A stretch of DNA of 64,000 nt from Sweltsa coloradensis (lineage: Eukaryota; Arthropoda; Insecta; Plecoptera; Chloroperlidae): contig JAMZAV010000306.1 in the NCBI GenBank assembly GCA_024449915.1, positions 62,001-126,000 on the forward strand, written 5' to 3'. This document shows, one piece after another, positions 21,475 to 31,400 of the stretch. The notes beneath the pieces are model-generated. The model worked only from the letters and a program-made list of their open reading frames with translations. It was not told the DNA's origin and searched no databases. The position numbers and the translations under genes are program-made. The first letter of the stretch is position 1; each line of letters opens with the position of its first letter.

Positions 21475-24375
21475 TTATTTACTACTAATATTTACCTGAT
21501 CTATTAAAGTTTCTTTTAAAATAACTGTATACTTTGTAGCAAGTGGCACATCGATGGCGTCGGTGCCATTAGGTTGACTTCGAGCTTTGACATGAAACTC
21601 CCCCACTGGAAATCAGTGTTGTGACTGAGTGGGTATTGACTCTCAAAACGTATTTTGTTTATTTATATTCCAAAAATTTAAATTGAATGAATGTAGTGAA
21701 AATAATTTTTAAAATATCCTAAATATTGAAATTTTGTGCTGTGAAAGCTACTTTTTAAATGCGGCATGTTTGAGCCATACTCGACCTTTAAAAGTAGCAG
21801 ATTGAGATACCTGAGAAAAGAAGAGACGAAACTTTACAGCTAAACTTTAATTTGTTCTGCTGAGGAAAACTATAGCGAAACATAAAATAGGTTAACGTAT
21901 AATTTTATCATGTTGTTCAGGCAAGGTAAGTCAACAATTAAGTTGAAATTGTTTAAAAGAGATTAAACCGCATGCTATATAATATGTATGTTTATTTGAC
22001 TTCAAATTGGAGTGACTGGTTGGTGAAACAATTCAATTTGTTGTATTGCTTTTTTGCAAAACAAGAGTGCCGTAGATTTTACACTACAGCTACCTGTGTA
22101 TAAGTAGTTGATTACTTTCCGCTGCCTCGTTATAAAGAAAGTACCATGCTACAAGTAGAGCCAACCTTATAAACTTTTAATACATGTTTGCACAAATGTT
22201 TGAATGTTGATGAACAAACATCAAATGTTTGGTTACAGGGTAGAAAATTCGCCGACCGGAAGTAGGTAACCCAGATAAAAAGCAAATGTTGTATTATTTT
22301 TTGCAATTTGCAATTTAAACACTGTGATGTTATACGTCAAAATTGTGTTTTTATAATTAGGCGAGGTAGAAACCGTTGCTCAAAATATAAGTACTGTCAA
22401 AAATTTGCAATAATGCTGACCGATAGTAAAGGTGATGTCAAGACCCCATTTTTTTAAAACGCCTTTCTTGTCAATTTTTCCGCAATCTTTCTTGGTCGAC
22501 GCAAGAAATGATTTAAAATTTAATTCATCACTTCCCCGAAACATCTCGAGATGAAAAGCTCGCCCAGCAGATGCCGTCACAAGCGGTCGAACACAGCCAG
22601 TTATCTGCGGTGGGTCGGAGTAATCCAATTAACATGCGTTTCGTGCTTTGTCACCAGGAATTACGTCATTCGGACAAGCAGGTTTTTCAAGCTAAATTAA
22701 ATGGATTAACGCACATATTACGCACACACACTTTTACGCCACATCGCACCCTTCATTTAATTATCAGATAATCCGGCCATTACGCTTAGAATAATTAACA
22801 AGGCACGTGAAAGTAGGTTACATGGAACGTATAATATAACTCAAGGGGAGGAGAAACTGTGCTACTTTCGAAGGAAGTACACGGTAAATAAGCGCAGTCA
22901 CGCATTTTATTACATATTTAAAGCTATTGCTGAAAATATAAACAATGTTTTTGTAAGCACTTTCGACTTTAGAAGCAAGTTTTACTATAGTTATTAGGGA
23001 GCGAAGCTATCCTGGGTCACTTTTCTGCCCATCCATCCGTGCGTGTCACGTCTGATGTCAAAAACCGAACGTGACATCCGATATTGTTAAAAATAAAGAA
23101 GGTTCGTAATGTTTTGGTGACCTGGGGGTACGCGGGCGAAAATCCCCACCGAAAAAGTGGTTTTCTATCCACCTGGCACCTCCACCAAGATTGAATTAAA
23201 CGCGAGGACAAACATTTCCCCCTCCTTATATTATACGGTACTCGTTTCGTATTTTGTAAGTTGACACAAAATAAAAAATACCAGATAAATAATGTAAAAA
23301 ATAACTAAAAAGTATAGGGTATATAAATTTGTACTGGCATACCAATGAGAGCTATATTAGAACATAGGAAAAACAGAACAATATTACTCTGTAGCACTTT
23401 TTGCGATAATAATGGTTTTCTGTTTCACATTTATATTTATTTACAACAATCCATGGCCATGTATATGGTACACTTACAAGAACTAATGGACAAATACCAT
23501 TACCATGCAGTATATACACTTGGCTTATGCTTCTTTTGGTACAAATTTTAGATTTGAAATATGTTCAATATAGCTGAAACAACCCATCCAAATACGCAAA
23601 TGGACTTTATAAAAACTTTCAGAATTTTCCAACCCAACTTTACTTTTAGATTGAATTGTATTTACAGCGAACAGTCACTATTACCATGGCCCACACTCGA
23701 TACTAAAATTCATATTTTATTATGATGGGAAGCTGAAAGCGCTAGCCGACATTTTAAAAAGCCATCCTCACGAAGGAAAAGTGTTCGCGAACAAAAAGAA
23801 ACTTCCGCCCGCTAACCAGCTTAAAACATCACGCCATCATAATCTCTCCCTATCTACTTATTTCTAGTAAAATACCGCATGCTTTTCAGCCCGAATCCAT
23901 TCACTCCGCAAGATGGATTATATTTTGACACGTTCACTTTGATCAAAATTCCTAATTACATTACAGCTAGTTTTATTATCATGGTAGTCTATCTTTCTTA
24001 TCCAATATCGTTAAAACAAGCAAGGCTTATTAACCGAGCTATAGAGGAAGCGTGCGCGGTAGTGTCACGCCGCTGATATGAGCGGTAATTGGCTGAAAAC
24101 GTCCATAGATGCTCTACTTTGTTTCATTCTGTAGGGATGAGTTTTAATAAGAGTAATTACAAATCAATAAAGACCGAGTTGAATGGAGCGTTGCCGGGTG
24201 GGGTACAGTTTTGAGCTTCGTAAGTAGGCCTACCATGGTCACAACAATATGACACTTGGAAAGAGTGCCAAAAAATATCATTTGTCAGGAAATGTTATGA
24301 AAACAATTTGTGATAAGACAATAAGGTGAACTAATTCGATAAAAAGAGGCGTTTACTGAGATATGACATATCATT
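21475..24375. other. Unassigned non-coding DNA
   Basis: Holds one diverged motif copy (23173) and otherwise nothing recognised. Frames at 22380-22771 and 23017-23551 have no known domain. Confidence 0.4.
23173..23188 (+). repeat. Diverged copy of the CCCGGCACCTCCACCA motif
   Basis: Reads CCTGGCACCTCCACCA, one substitution from the core. It is followed by AGATTG rather than an A-run, so it is an older or edited member of the AAAA class. Confidence 0.7.
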
Positions 24376-24529
24376 CAATTATCGATATCGCACGAAAATA
24401 TCGAATCGACATAACAAACATATGAATTATAAAAAATAATCTATCAAAAGAGTAGGCCTGCTATTAAAAATGTGTGTAAAAAGATTGATAAGGTATCGCC
24501 AAAATTTCATAACGATTTCTACGTTGAGA

Positions 24530-24615
24530 TATTGTAGGCTTTCACGACCCGTAGATGACTTCAAGTCTTCTTCAAGTCATGAAGAAGCCACCAGCATGGG
24601 TGGCAAAACGACGAG
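24530..24615 (+). repeat. Penelope-like/hammerhead-like insert
   Basis: TTGTAGGCTTTCACGACCCG matches, inverted, the patch at 20597-20616. It is followed by CATGAAGAAGCCACCAGCAT then GGGTGGCAAAACGACG. GCCACC and GGTGGC form a 6-bp stem around AGCATG. The blocks on either side (GAAGAA and AAAACG) resemble decayed hammerhead core boxes. Assignment to Penelope-like terminal repeats is from memory of that family and is tentative. Confidence 0.35.
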
Positions 24616-24690
24616 TGCCTCATCATCGACACGACGCAACAGCCCAAGAATCATACAGAATTTCTACGTTCTCAAACTCGCGTTTTATGA

Positions 24691-24707
24691 CCCGGCACCT
24701 CCACCAT
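24691..24707 (+). repeat. CCCGGCACCTCCACCA motif, T-flank class
   Basis: Reads GTTTTATGACCCGGCACCTC followed by CACCAT. The left flank CGCGTTTTATGA is identical to that of the copy at 25239. It sits in the middle of a hAT-like element. Confidence 0.9.
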
Positions 24708-25073
24708 ATTTATTCATGCGATCCAAAATTTAAAGAAATAAATCCATTTTTCTTATGTATTTTCAGCGTAAAAGACTTTCACATCATTTAAAAAAAAAAA
24801 AAAAAAAAAAAAAACATTTTTAACAAATTTTGATTTTGATTTCGTTTTTAGTTTTCGATATTTCGATATGGAGCCCAAAAATAGATATCAAAACTACTCC
24901 CACATAACTATCGATATTGTAACAATATATTATATATTTTTTGCCTCCAGGGTTGCCACCAAGAAAAAATAAAAATCCTGTTTGAGCACATCAAAAATCC
25001 TAAGAAATCCTTAAATGAAACACCCAAATCCTTAAAAATCCTTTTAATGCCTAAATGTACCAATTTGAATATG

Positions 25074-25262
25074 ATATCGATATAATATCATAATGTAATT
25101 GTTGTAAAAAAAAAATTGAAAATATAATTTTTTAAAGAGTAGGCCTATTTTTAAATATTTGAGGCCAAATAGGGTTGATAAGGTATCACCATTAATGCAT
25201 TTTTAACGATTTTCACGATCTCATATCCGCGTTTTATGACCCGGCACCTCCACCATGTGCAC
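25074..25262 (-). mobile_element. Truncated hAT-like element carrying the motif
   Basis: TATCGATATAATATCATAATG, then GGTTGATAAGGTATCACCAT and TCCGCGTTTTATGACCCGG reproduce the left half of the element at 24376. Similarity stops just after the motif (CACCATGTGC). The right half is absent. Confidence 0.5.
25239..25256 (+). repeat. CCCGGCACCTCCACCA motif, T-flank class
   Basis: Core followed by T. It lies at the very edge of the truncated element, 37 bases before the next, independent copy at 25293. Confidence 0.9.
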
Positions 25263-25292
25263 CAGCCAGGTTAATTTAATTTAGACTACCTA

Positions 25293-25311
25293 CCCGGCAC
25301 CTCCACCAAAA
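25293..25311 (+). repeat. CCCGGCACCTCCACCA motif, AAAA-flank class
   Basis: Reads CTACCCGGCACCTCCACCAA then AA. It is the only place where both flank classes occur within 60 bases in the same orientation. Confidence 0.9.
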
Positions 25312-26517
25312 TTCCGAAATTTTGCATTTTTCATAAACTTGGGTTCAGGCAGTGGTGTCTTGACAATGCAACAACAAGAGCTCAGCCGTGGACTCCTCGA
25401 CCTCTCTTAACGGCGACCTTGTCACCCGGGTCATAAAACAAAACACGATCCAAAATGTCTGCCCGGCGAGGAAGCGTGAAAGTATCCCCACCACATGCGC
25501 GCTTATGTTTTGTTTTCATGTTGTAAAGCACTCCTGAGTGGCAGCCCTTATTGCGTCTAGACTGGGTTTTAAGCGGTCGAGTCGCGGTAGTAGTAAAACT
25601 AGAACCTCTCATGCGATGAGATGTATTTCGCTAGGGGCTGACAAAGTTTCAGTGCCGCATCATAATATTATACATGCCGTGAAGAAAGAAAGAGCCAATA
25701 AAAAGCCGCTGAACATTGGAACTATTCAGTGTATTACAGGGATAAGACAATTTGTAATTTTCAATTATTAAAGAAACCATAAATATATGTATTTATACGT
25801 GAAGCAATACGGGACAATTTTTATCACTTGGAACTAAAATTCTGGACTAGCTGAATATTTTAGTAGATATTCCAGAAGGCGTCCTTGATAAAGGAAAGAC
25901 TCCTTTAAAAAGAGTGAAACAATGTTCACCACCAAGTAAAGTTTTGTAACTGATAAAATTTGATTAGTAAAATCGGTAGCAATGAAGATTTAGCATAAAA
26001 GTAATTTTGAAGCAAATTATCAAAGGATGCCAATGGCCTCTACAACAATAGGTGAACTTGTGAACTGACCTTGCCATGAGCTTTTGACTACATATACGCT
26101 GAGTTTAATTGTTGTGTATGGTGATTTGGGAAGCTGTTACAAAAAGCTATACATGGTCTATTGACAAGAAAGATTGCCAATGTAAATGTGTCGTATTTGT
26201 GTTTTAAATTATAGATAATAAACTACTCTCAAGTTTAAAACTATTGACTTTAAGAGCAATGTTTGCGAAACACTGTTCAATTTGCATTGAATAAACAGCG
26301 ACAGGCAGACTGATAAACAGATACACAGAAAGATTTGATATGATTTATTCGAACATGAATGGTTATATACACAGAAACGGATACAACAAAATAATACAAA
26401 TTAACAAGTATGATGAAAGATAAATAGATTGGCATATAGACAGATAAGAGAGATAAGTAGTTAGAAGCAAACAATTAGAAAATAAGGTATAGTTGTTTCA
26501 GTTAAATTAAACACACA
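25312..26517. other. Unassigned non-coding DNA
   Basis: A GC-richer patch at about 25380-25510 carries short overlapping frames with no domain. The rest is AT-rich and nothing was recognised. Confidence 0.4.
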
Positions 26518-26888
26518 TTCAATTATCGATATCATACAAAAATTTCGATATTAATAATCAAAATTTCATTATTTGTATAAAAAAATACAAAAATCCACCA
26601 AAAACACAAATTTAAAAAAAGGTTGATAAGATATCGCCAAAAGTGAATTACGAGATTTCCGTTCTTACACACATAAAGACCCGGCACCTCCACCATAATA
26701 ATAATTAATCAATTTCAGTCGAAAAGAAATAAACCATTTTTATAAGGTATTTGCAGCATAACGGGTCATATATTTTCATCCCCGAATATTCCTATCCTTA
26801 GTTTAATTTTTTATCTCCCCCCCCCCCCCCCCCCCCCCCCGATATTTCGATATGGAGTAGGAATCTCGATATCTTTGTCCAGCCCTAG
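26518..26888 (-). mobile_element. hAT-like non-autonomous element with one intact end
   Basis: The right end, GATATCTTTGTCCAGCCCTAG, is on the minus strand CTAGGGCTGGACAAAGATATC, a typical hAT-style terminus. Inside are AATTATCGATATCATACAAA, GGTTGATAAGATATCGCCAAAA, the motif, AAAGAAATAAACCATTTTTA, a 24-C run (26817-26840) and GATATTTCGATATGGAG. The left terminus has been lost. Confidence 0.65.
26679..26696 (+). repeat. CCCGGCACCTCCACCA motif, T-flank class
   Basis: Reads AAAGACCCGGCACCTCCACC followed by ATAATAATAATTAA. The ATAATAAT after the core is also seen, inverted, beside the copy at 37492. Confidence 0.9.
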
Positions 26889-27337
26889 TAGTAAGTCAAC
26901 GTTGAAGTTTAGAGAGGGTTTTACTGCAAAGTACGTGCAGTACAGCGCGTCGGGGATGACTTAGTTATACACCCGGCTCACTCGCTTCGGATAACCGTAT
27001 TGAAATGCACGCACCTGTCTCCCATACATTTGCATATTTTCATCATAATATTATCCACAATTTAGCCTAGCCCCCGGAGCGTATACTTGTTCTACTGGCC
27101 TGGCCTGCTCAACCCTTGTGCAAGTGTGATATCTTAACGCCTGGCTCGAATCTGCATACTGGAATCAGGGTGATTTTGTCATGATTATTCTGTGGCTGTC
27201 AACTGTCAAGTTTAGCTAATCTGATTCCGACGTTTGACCACTCACGGCGGGCGTCGCTAGCTAATTGCGCCTCCTCGAGCGAGGCTGTTTATACACTGTC
27301 CGTGTCGGAGGCAAACTGGAACTTCTTGAGGTCTGAG
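26889..27337. other. Unassigned non-coding DNA
   Basis: GC-richer mixed sequence with no recognised feature. Its last 7 bases form the left target duplication of the next element. Confidence 0.4.
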
Positions 27338-27690
27338 CAGGGTGTCTACAAATTTTCCATTACAAAATTCCCTGACTTTTCCAGGTTTTCAGACGGAAAA
27401 TTATATTCTTCCAGGCTGCAAATTTGGCTTTCCCGCGCATTATAATGGAGGAAAAATTGTTAATAAATTCCATGTCGATTTCAGCGGGAATTTTTAAACA
27501 CCAGACAAGGCAAAATAATCTAAGAATATTTTTTAAAAATTGATAATTTCTATTTTCAGCAACAAAAAACGGTATTGAAATTACTAAAAAAAATTGATTT
27601 TTTTACATTTCTTCTAAAATTCCAGAAAATAAACAAAATTCCCTGACTTTCCCAGATTTATTAAATTTCCTGACAATTCCAGGTTTTCCA
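27338..27690. mobile_element. 353-bp element with CAGGGTGTCTACAAA start and flanking duplication
   Basis: GTCTGAG flanks both sides (27331-27337 and 27691-27697), supporting an insertion. The left end CAGGGTGTCTACAAATTTTC is hAT-like. Inside, AAAATTCCCTGACTTTTCCA near the left end and AAAATTCCCTGACTTTCCCA near the right end are direct, not inverted, repeats. The right end (TTCCAGGTTTTCCA) does not mirror the left. This is a non-autonomous or deleted member of a group whose TTCCCTGACTTTTCC blocks I have seen described as common in animal genomes. Confidence 0.65.
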
Positions 27691-27697
27691 GTCTGAG

Positions 27698-29139
27698 TGA
27701 AAACAACGGTGGGAATTCAATTCAAGCCAATGTTCTGAAGTTTTGGAGGATGATGCTCAGGCGTTTGTAATCGCCAAAAAACAATGAATTACACCTATAC
27801 TTTTCGTACCACATTTTGATCAGCTGTAATTTCCGAACATAAAATTTTAAATATTGATTGTTGGTTGTAATTGATATGCTCATGTCTCTATGAACAATAC
27901 TTCCTCATTTTGAACTCATGTCTCACCAAAAATAGTTCAGGAGATTATAACAATTGTCTCTTTTATGGGAATCTATCGAGTTGTATTTTAAAACAAGAAA
28001 GCAATACTCATTACGAAAATGATGATGACACGCGTATTTCATTTTATCTCCAACTGTAAATTTTTAGTGTCATGTACAGTGCTCCAGAACAAATCCTAGC
28101 ATTCCTGATTAAAGCCTGGTTTGCCCCAGTTCAACGAACAGTCTTAAATTAAAGTTGACCAAAGATAGGTTTGCAGTAATTATTAACAATTTAAGATGCA
28201 TGTATTGGCTCGTATCACATAATTTAAATAATAACACAATATAATATACATGGGTATAGATTATGATGCAGGCTGAATAATAACATAATAATTTTGGTAA
28301 TCAAATTATCAATGCATTGGGAGGCACCATCTATGCACCCGGTACGTTTATATTTTTGTCATGATGCGTGGAGAAATAATGATAAACACTAATTTTATCC
28401 AAATAATAAGCGTTGCACCTACGACGTTTTCCTAGAATCTCTTATAGTTGCACCGAAGATGGTCTGATTTCGGGTTTTAGTGATACCTAGTCTGACACCT
28501 ATACCACCATGTGCTCAATCAACGTGAGAAATAAGCACCGCCTTACCCATAACCGGCGTGATTGGCCAGCCAGAACGCCTCAACAATGACTTGAACCAAC
28601 TTACTCAATATTCGGTTATTATTAATATTATCATTACTAAACCGTCTCACGCCCTCCACTCATAAATAAACTGCCGAAGCTTTTTGAAGCGTGAACATTC
28701 GAGAAAGGTCAACGCCCTGATAAGAGGACCACACACGCTACCTCTAGGAACCGGAAGTTAACTGATCTGCATCCGGAACTGGATTGGATTGATTCGCTTG
28801 CACCGAAGTATTCCGCTTCCTGTGTTGTGTATTGTCAGGTGATGGGTATATGATAACGGTGTATTATGTAATTCCTGTGATACTGATCATGCACGGGACG
28901 TTTAGTGACACCGTACGGACGTATTTATATAACGCGTTATTAGAGTAAATTGCATGTTATTAAATAAGTGTATTACTATTATTTTCTCGTGTTATTTTCG
29001 GTTGTTGGGCACTTTGCGTGTATCGGCAAGTTTGAAGTCGGCTATGTTCTAGTACCTACACACACTATGTATGCTCGTTTTAAGTATCGATCACTTAATT
29101 GAATAACTGTGTAAAACTGAAGACATCACTTGATTAAGA
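27698..29139. other. Unassigned non-coding DNA
   Basis: No repeat family was recognised. The part at 28720-28950 is GC-richer with ACCGGAAGT and CTTCCTG (ETS-like) sites and the small frame at 28850. It could be a promoter region but nothing confirms it. Confidence 0.35.
28850..28948 (+). CDS. Small open frame with signal-peptide-like start
   Basis: A 32-codon frame begins 'MITVYYVIPVILIMHGTFSD' and ends at a TAA at 28946. The first 18 residues are hydrophobic and end in small/polar residues as a signal peptide might. A/T-rich DNA makes such frames by chance, and no homology is recognised. Two ETS-like boxes lie within 120 bases upstream. Confidence 0.12.
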   Translation: MITVYYVIPVILIMHGTFSDTVRTYLYNALLE

Positions 29140-29198
29140 TTACCGTAGCGGACATCGAACCCTCGACCTCTCTATAGTGTGATAGCGCAGAGCTACCT
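29140..29198 (-). repeat. tRNA-like SINE head, minus strand
   Basis: The minus strand reads AGGTAGCTCTGCGCTATCAC (A-box-like) and, about 16 bases on, GGTCGAGGGTTCGATGTCCG (B-box-like). Spacing is short for a tRNA and no acceptor stem was found, so this is a SINE head or tRNA relic. Confidence 0.5.
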
Positions 29199-29329
29199 AA
29201 AAAATATTAAATACGTCAATTTGCTTTATTTTAATTTTACTAGTTGCGATATGGTCTACACCCAGAAGTATTTTTAATAACTATTCATCTATATCTTTTT
29301 GTAATGGTATTAAAGACAGAAGTTAAGTG

Positions 29330-29395
29330 TCTCAACCGGGAAGAGAACCCGGATAGCATCTTACGGGACAGTAGAGGTCCGGGGTTCGATCTTCT
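29330..29395 (+). repeat. tRNA-like fragment with B box
   Basis: GATAGCATCTTACGGGACAG is followed by AGGTCCGGGGTTCGATCTTC. The B-box-like part is good and the A-box-like part weak. It faces away from the minus-strand head about 135 bases to the left, and the two share the GAGGTC-GGGTTCGAT core. Confidence 0.4.
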
Positions 29396-29577
29396 GTGAA
29401 GGAATTTTAATTTGTCTAAAAATTACAACCATAGAAGCGTCATAGTCGACAAAGGTTAATATGATTACAGCCTAGGGTAAGCTATTGAATGATAGAAAAT
29501 TGTTATAAAAGTTTGCCTTGACTGATATGGTATATAGAGGATGCACGATTATGGTGCAAACATACTTTTCTTACGGA

Positions 29578-29685
29578 TGCCAGTACAAGTCTCCTTTACC
29601 GGGTGTAACCTTCTTTAGGAGAGTAGCTATAGGTCCTCCTCAGGAAAAACTCTAAGGCAGGATTGCTAGTGACGGTAATCCAACC
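29578..29685 (-). repeat. tRNA-SINE body fragment, minus strand
   Basis: CTCCTCAGGAAAAACTCTAA then GGCAGGATTGCTAGTGACGG is the reverse complement of the body landmarks CGGCAATCCTGACTGAAGG and CCTCAG. It is strongly decayed. Confidence 0.5.
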
Positions 29686-31209
29686 CGCACATCTTGCATG
29701 AGCTCCGTGTATCAAAAACGTAACACGAAATTTCTTCAGATCCTGACTTCACAGTTGACACAAAAATATGACTCAAATCAATATAAAACTCAAATAAGTC
29801 ACATGGAAAACACAATGATTAGGGTTACCCAAGATCATAGTAATAAGTAATCACAATTCACAACATTAATAATCTCGCTAAGCAACCACATCAATTATTT
29901 TACAAGAACAACGCCCTATGGTAGCAATAGTAAGAGAATATGATTTAAATTAACCTGCTATGAGTACCGACTTTGAGCTCGTATTTAACTAGTGTAACAA
30001 GTCTAAGTGAACCTCATTACAGATCTAATCTAGGGTTGAGTAATGAGTAATGGCGTACTTGGTAATAACACTGATTTTTACGATGTAAGTAATTTAAAAT
30101 GTTATATATACCGGTATTTCAATATGATGTGAAGATAGGAAAAAACCGTTGATGATATTAAAAGGTAGTGTATATTCAGAGTCGGGTTGTATTACATTCG
30201 CGAATCACGATTAATAGATAGGCGGCTTATAATGATATGATGCAGATGACATCGCTACTCCAGGCAATATGATGATAGATGGTTTGCTGCCGATGTAAGC
30301 CACGGGATAATATTATCAGAGCATTGCTCTGAGGACGATTAAACAATGTGTACTTAAAAACAATACTTTTGAAGAATTAAAAATATTAAGAAAATACTAC
30401 CTAAACGTTTGGGAAAAATAACGATAAATTTTCCAATACGGCGGATGAATGAATTAGACACGTTACATTTTGGAATTTTTTAAGTAAAAGTATCTAATTG
30501 TTCATAAACAAAGATAAAATTTACATAATTATTAGCCGATCTAAGTAAATATGAATGTAGAAGTTTTACAAAAATTATAATTCAATGCAATAGCTTTTAT
30601 AATTAGGTATTTGCGTATAGAAGTCATAATGGAGAAATATGTGTGCGAACATAATATGTGTTAAATCAAGCAATGAATATGTGACAGGGTATGGGTATAA
30701 GTGGTGAGGTGCCTAGGCCTAATTCGGGATGAAGTCGTGATGATGTTGTTGTTGTTGATGTTGTTGTGTTGTTGTTTTAGTCGTATTCTCCTCGGCACAT
30801 ACGACTCAATACAACTTCCCGACTGAGTCCTAACATCTCAGCCTTACACATATAATATGCTTCCAATAGTTGCACCATGCTTGTCTTTGACAGCCACATA
30901 CGAGCAGTCTATGATTACCGATGTGTAGCCCTGCTACAGTAAACACGTTGTGATTGCTACCTTGGCATAGGTCGTACCTCTCACACTGAATGTCACTCTT
31001 TACATCATCCTTATTTCCACCGGCTTCGTAACACACGCGAGTCACGGATGTTCTCGACGCCCACAGAACTACACTAGTGACACTTGCTATAGGACACCGA
31101 CCCTAGGCGATCTGTCGTTCACCTGATTGATTATTGCCGGAAAATATTTTGGTAATGTTATTAAATTTCACTGTACATCTAGGACCAGTTAGAAGGTGTA
31201 ATCGGTAAA
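29686..31209. other. Unassigned non-coding DNA
   Basis: Contains a GTT-rich simple repeat at 30742-30778. The frame at 30830-31045 (minus) has several cysteines but no recognised domain. Confidence 0.4.
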
Positions 31210-31400
31210 TTTAACTAATGATGCTTGAATGACCCGGCACCTCCACCATTTGTAAAAGTCGGGACGAATTTATATACTATATGCTATAGCCCGACACCTT
31301 TTGAAGAACTAGAACAAGTAGTTGCAGCATTTTGATCGGTATCGAAAATATTCCCACTTATCGATATCGAATCAAAATATCGATTTTTGGTCCCTATACC
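31210..31400 (-). mobile_element. Remnant of a motif-carrying hAT-like element
   Basis: The motif at 31233 is followed 130 bases later by CACTTATCGATATCGAATCA and AAAATATCGATTTTTGGTCC, the ATCGATAT-rich end sequence of this family. Termini are lost. Confidence 0.45.
31233..31249 (+). repeat. CCCGGCACCTCCACCA motif, T-flank class
   Basis: Reads GAATGACCCGGCACCTCCAC then CAT. The TGA before the core is common to all T-flank copies on this strand except 26679, which has AGA. Confidence 0.9.

Larger units (their letters stand above)
24376..24915 (-). mobile_element. hAT-like non-autonomous element carrying the motif, decayed
   Basis: The left part has CAATTATCGATATCGCACG, then TTGATAAGGTATCGCCAAAA. 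The centre has CGCGTTTTATGACCCGGCAC..., then AAAGAAATAAATCCATTTTT and GTATTTTCAGCGTAA. The right part has TTTCGATATTTCGATATGG. The same order of landmarks occurs at 26518-26888, whose right end is intact (TTTGTCCAGCCCTAG). The ends here are decayed. A poly(A) run (24790-24814) and an unrelated insert at 24530-24615 interrupt it. Confidence 0.6.
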
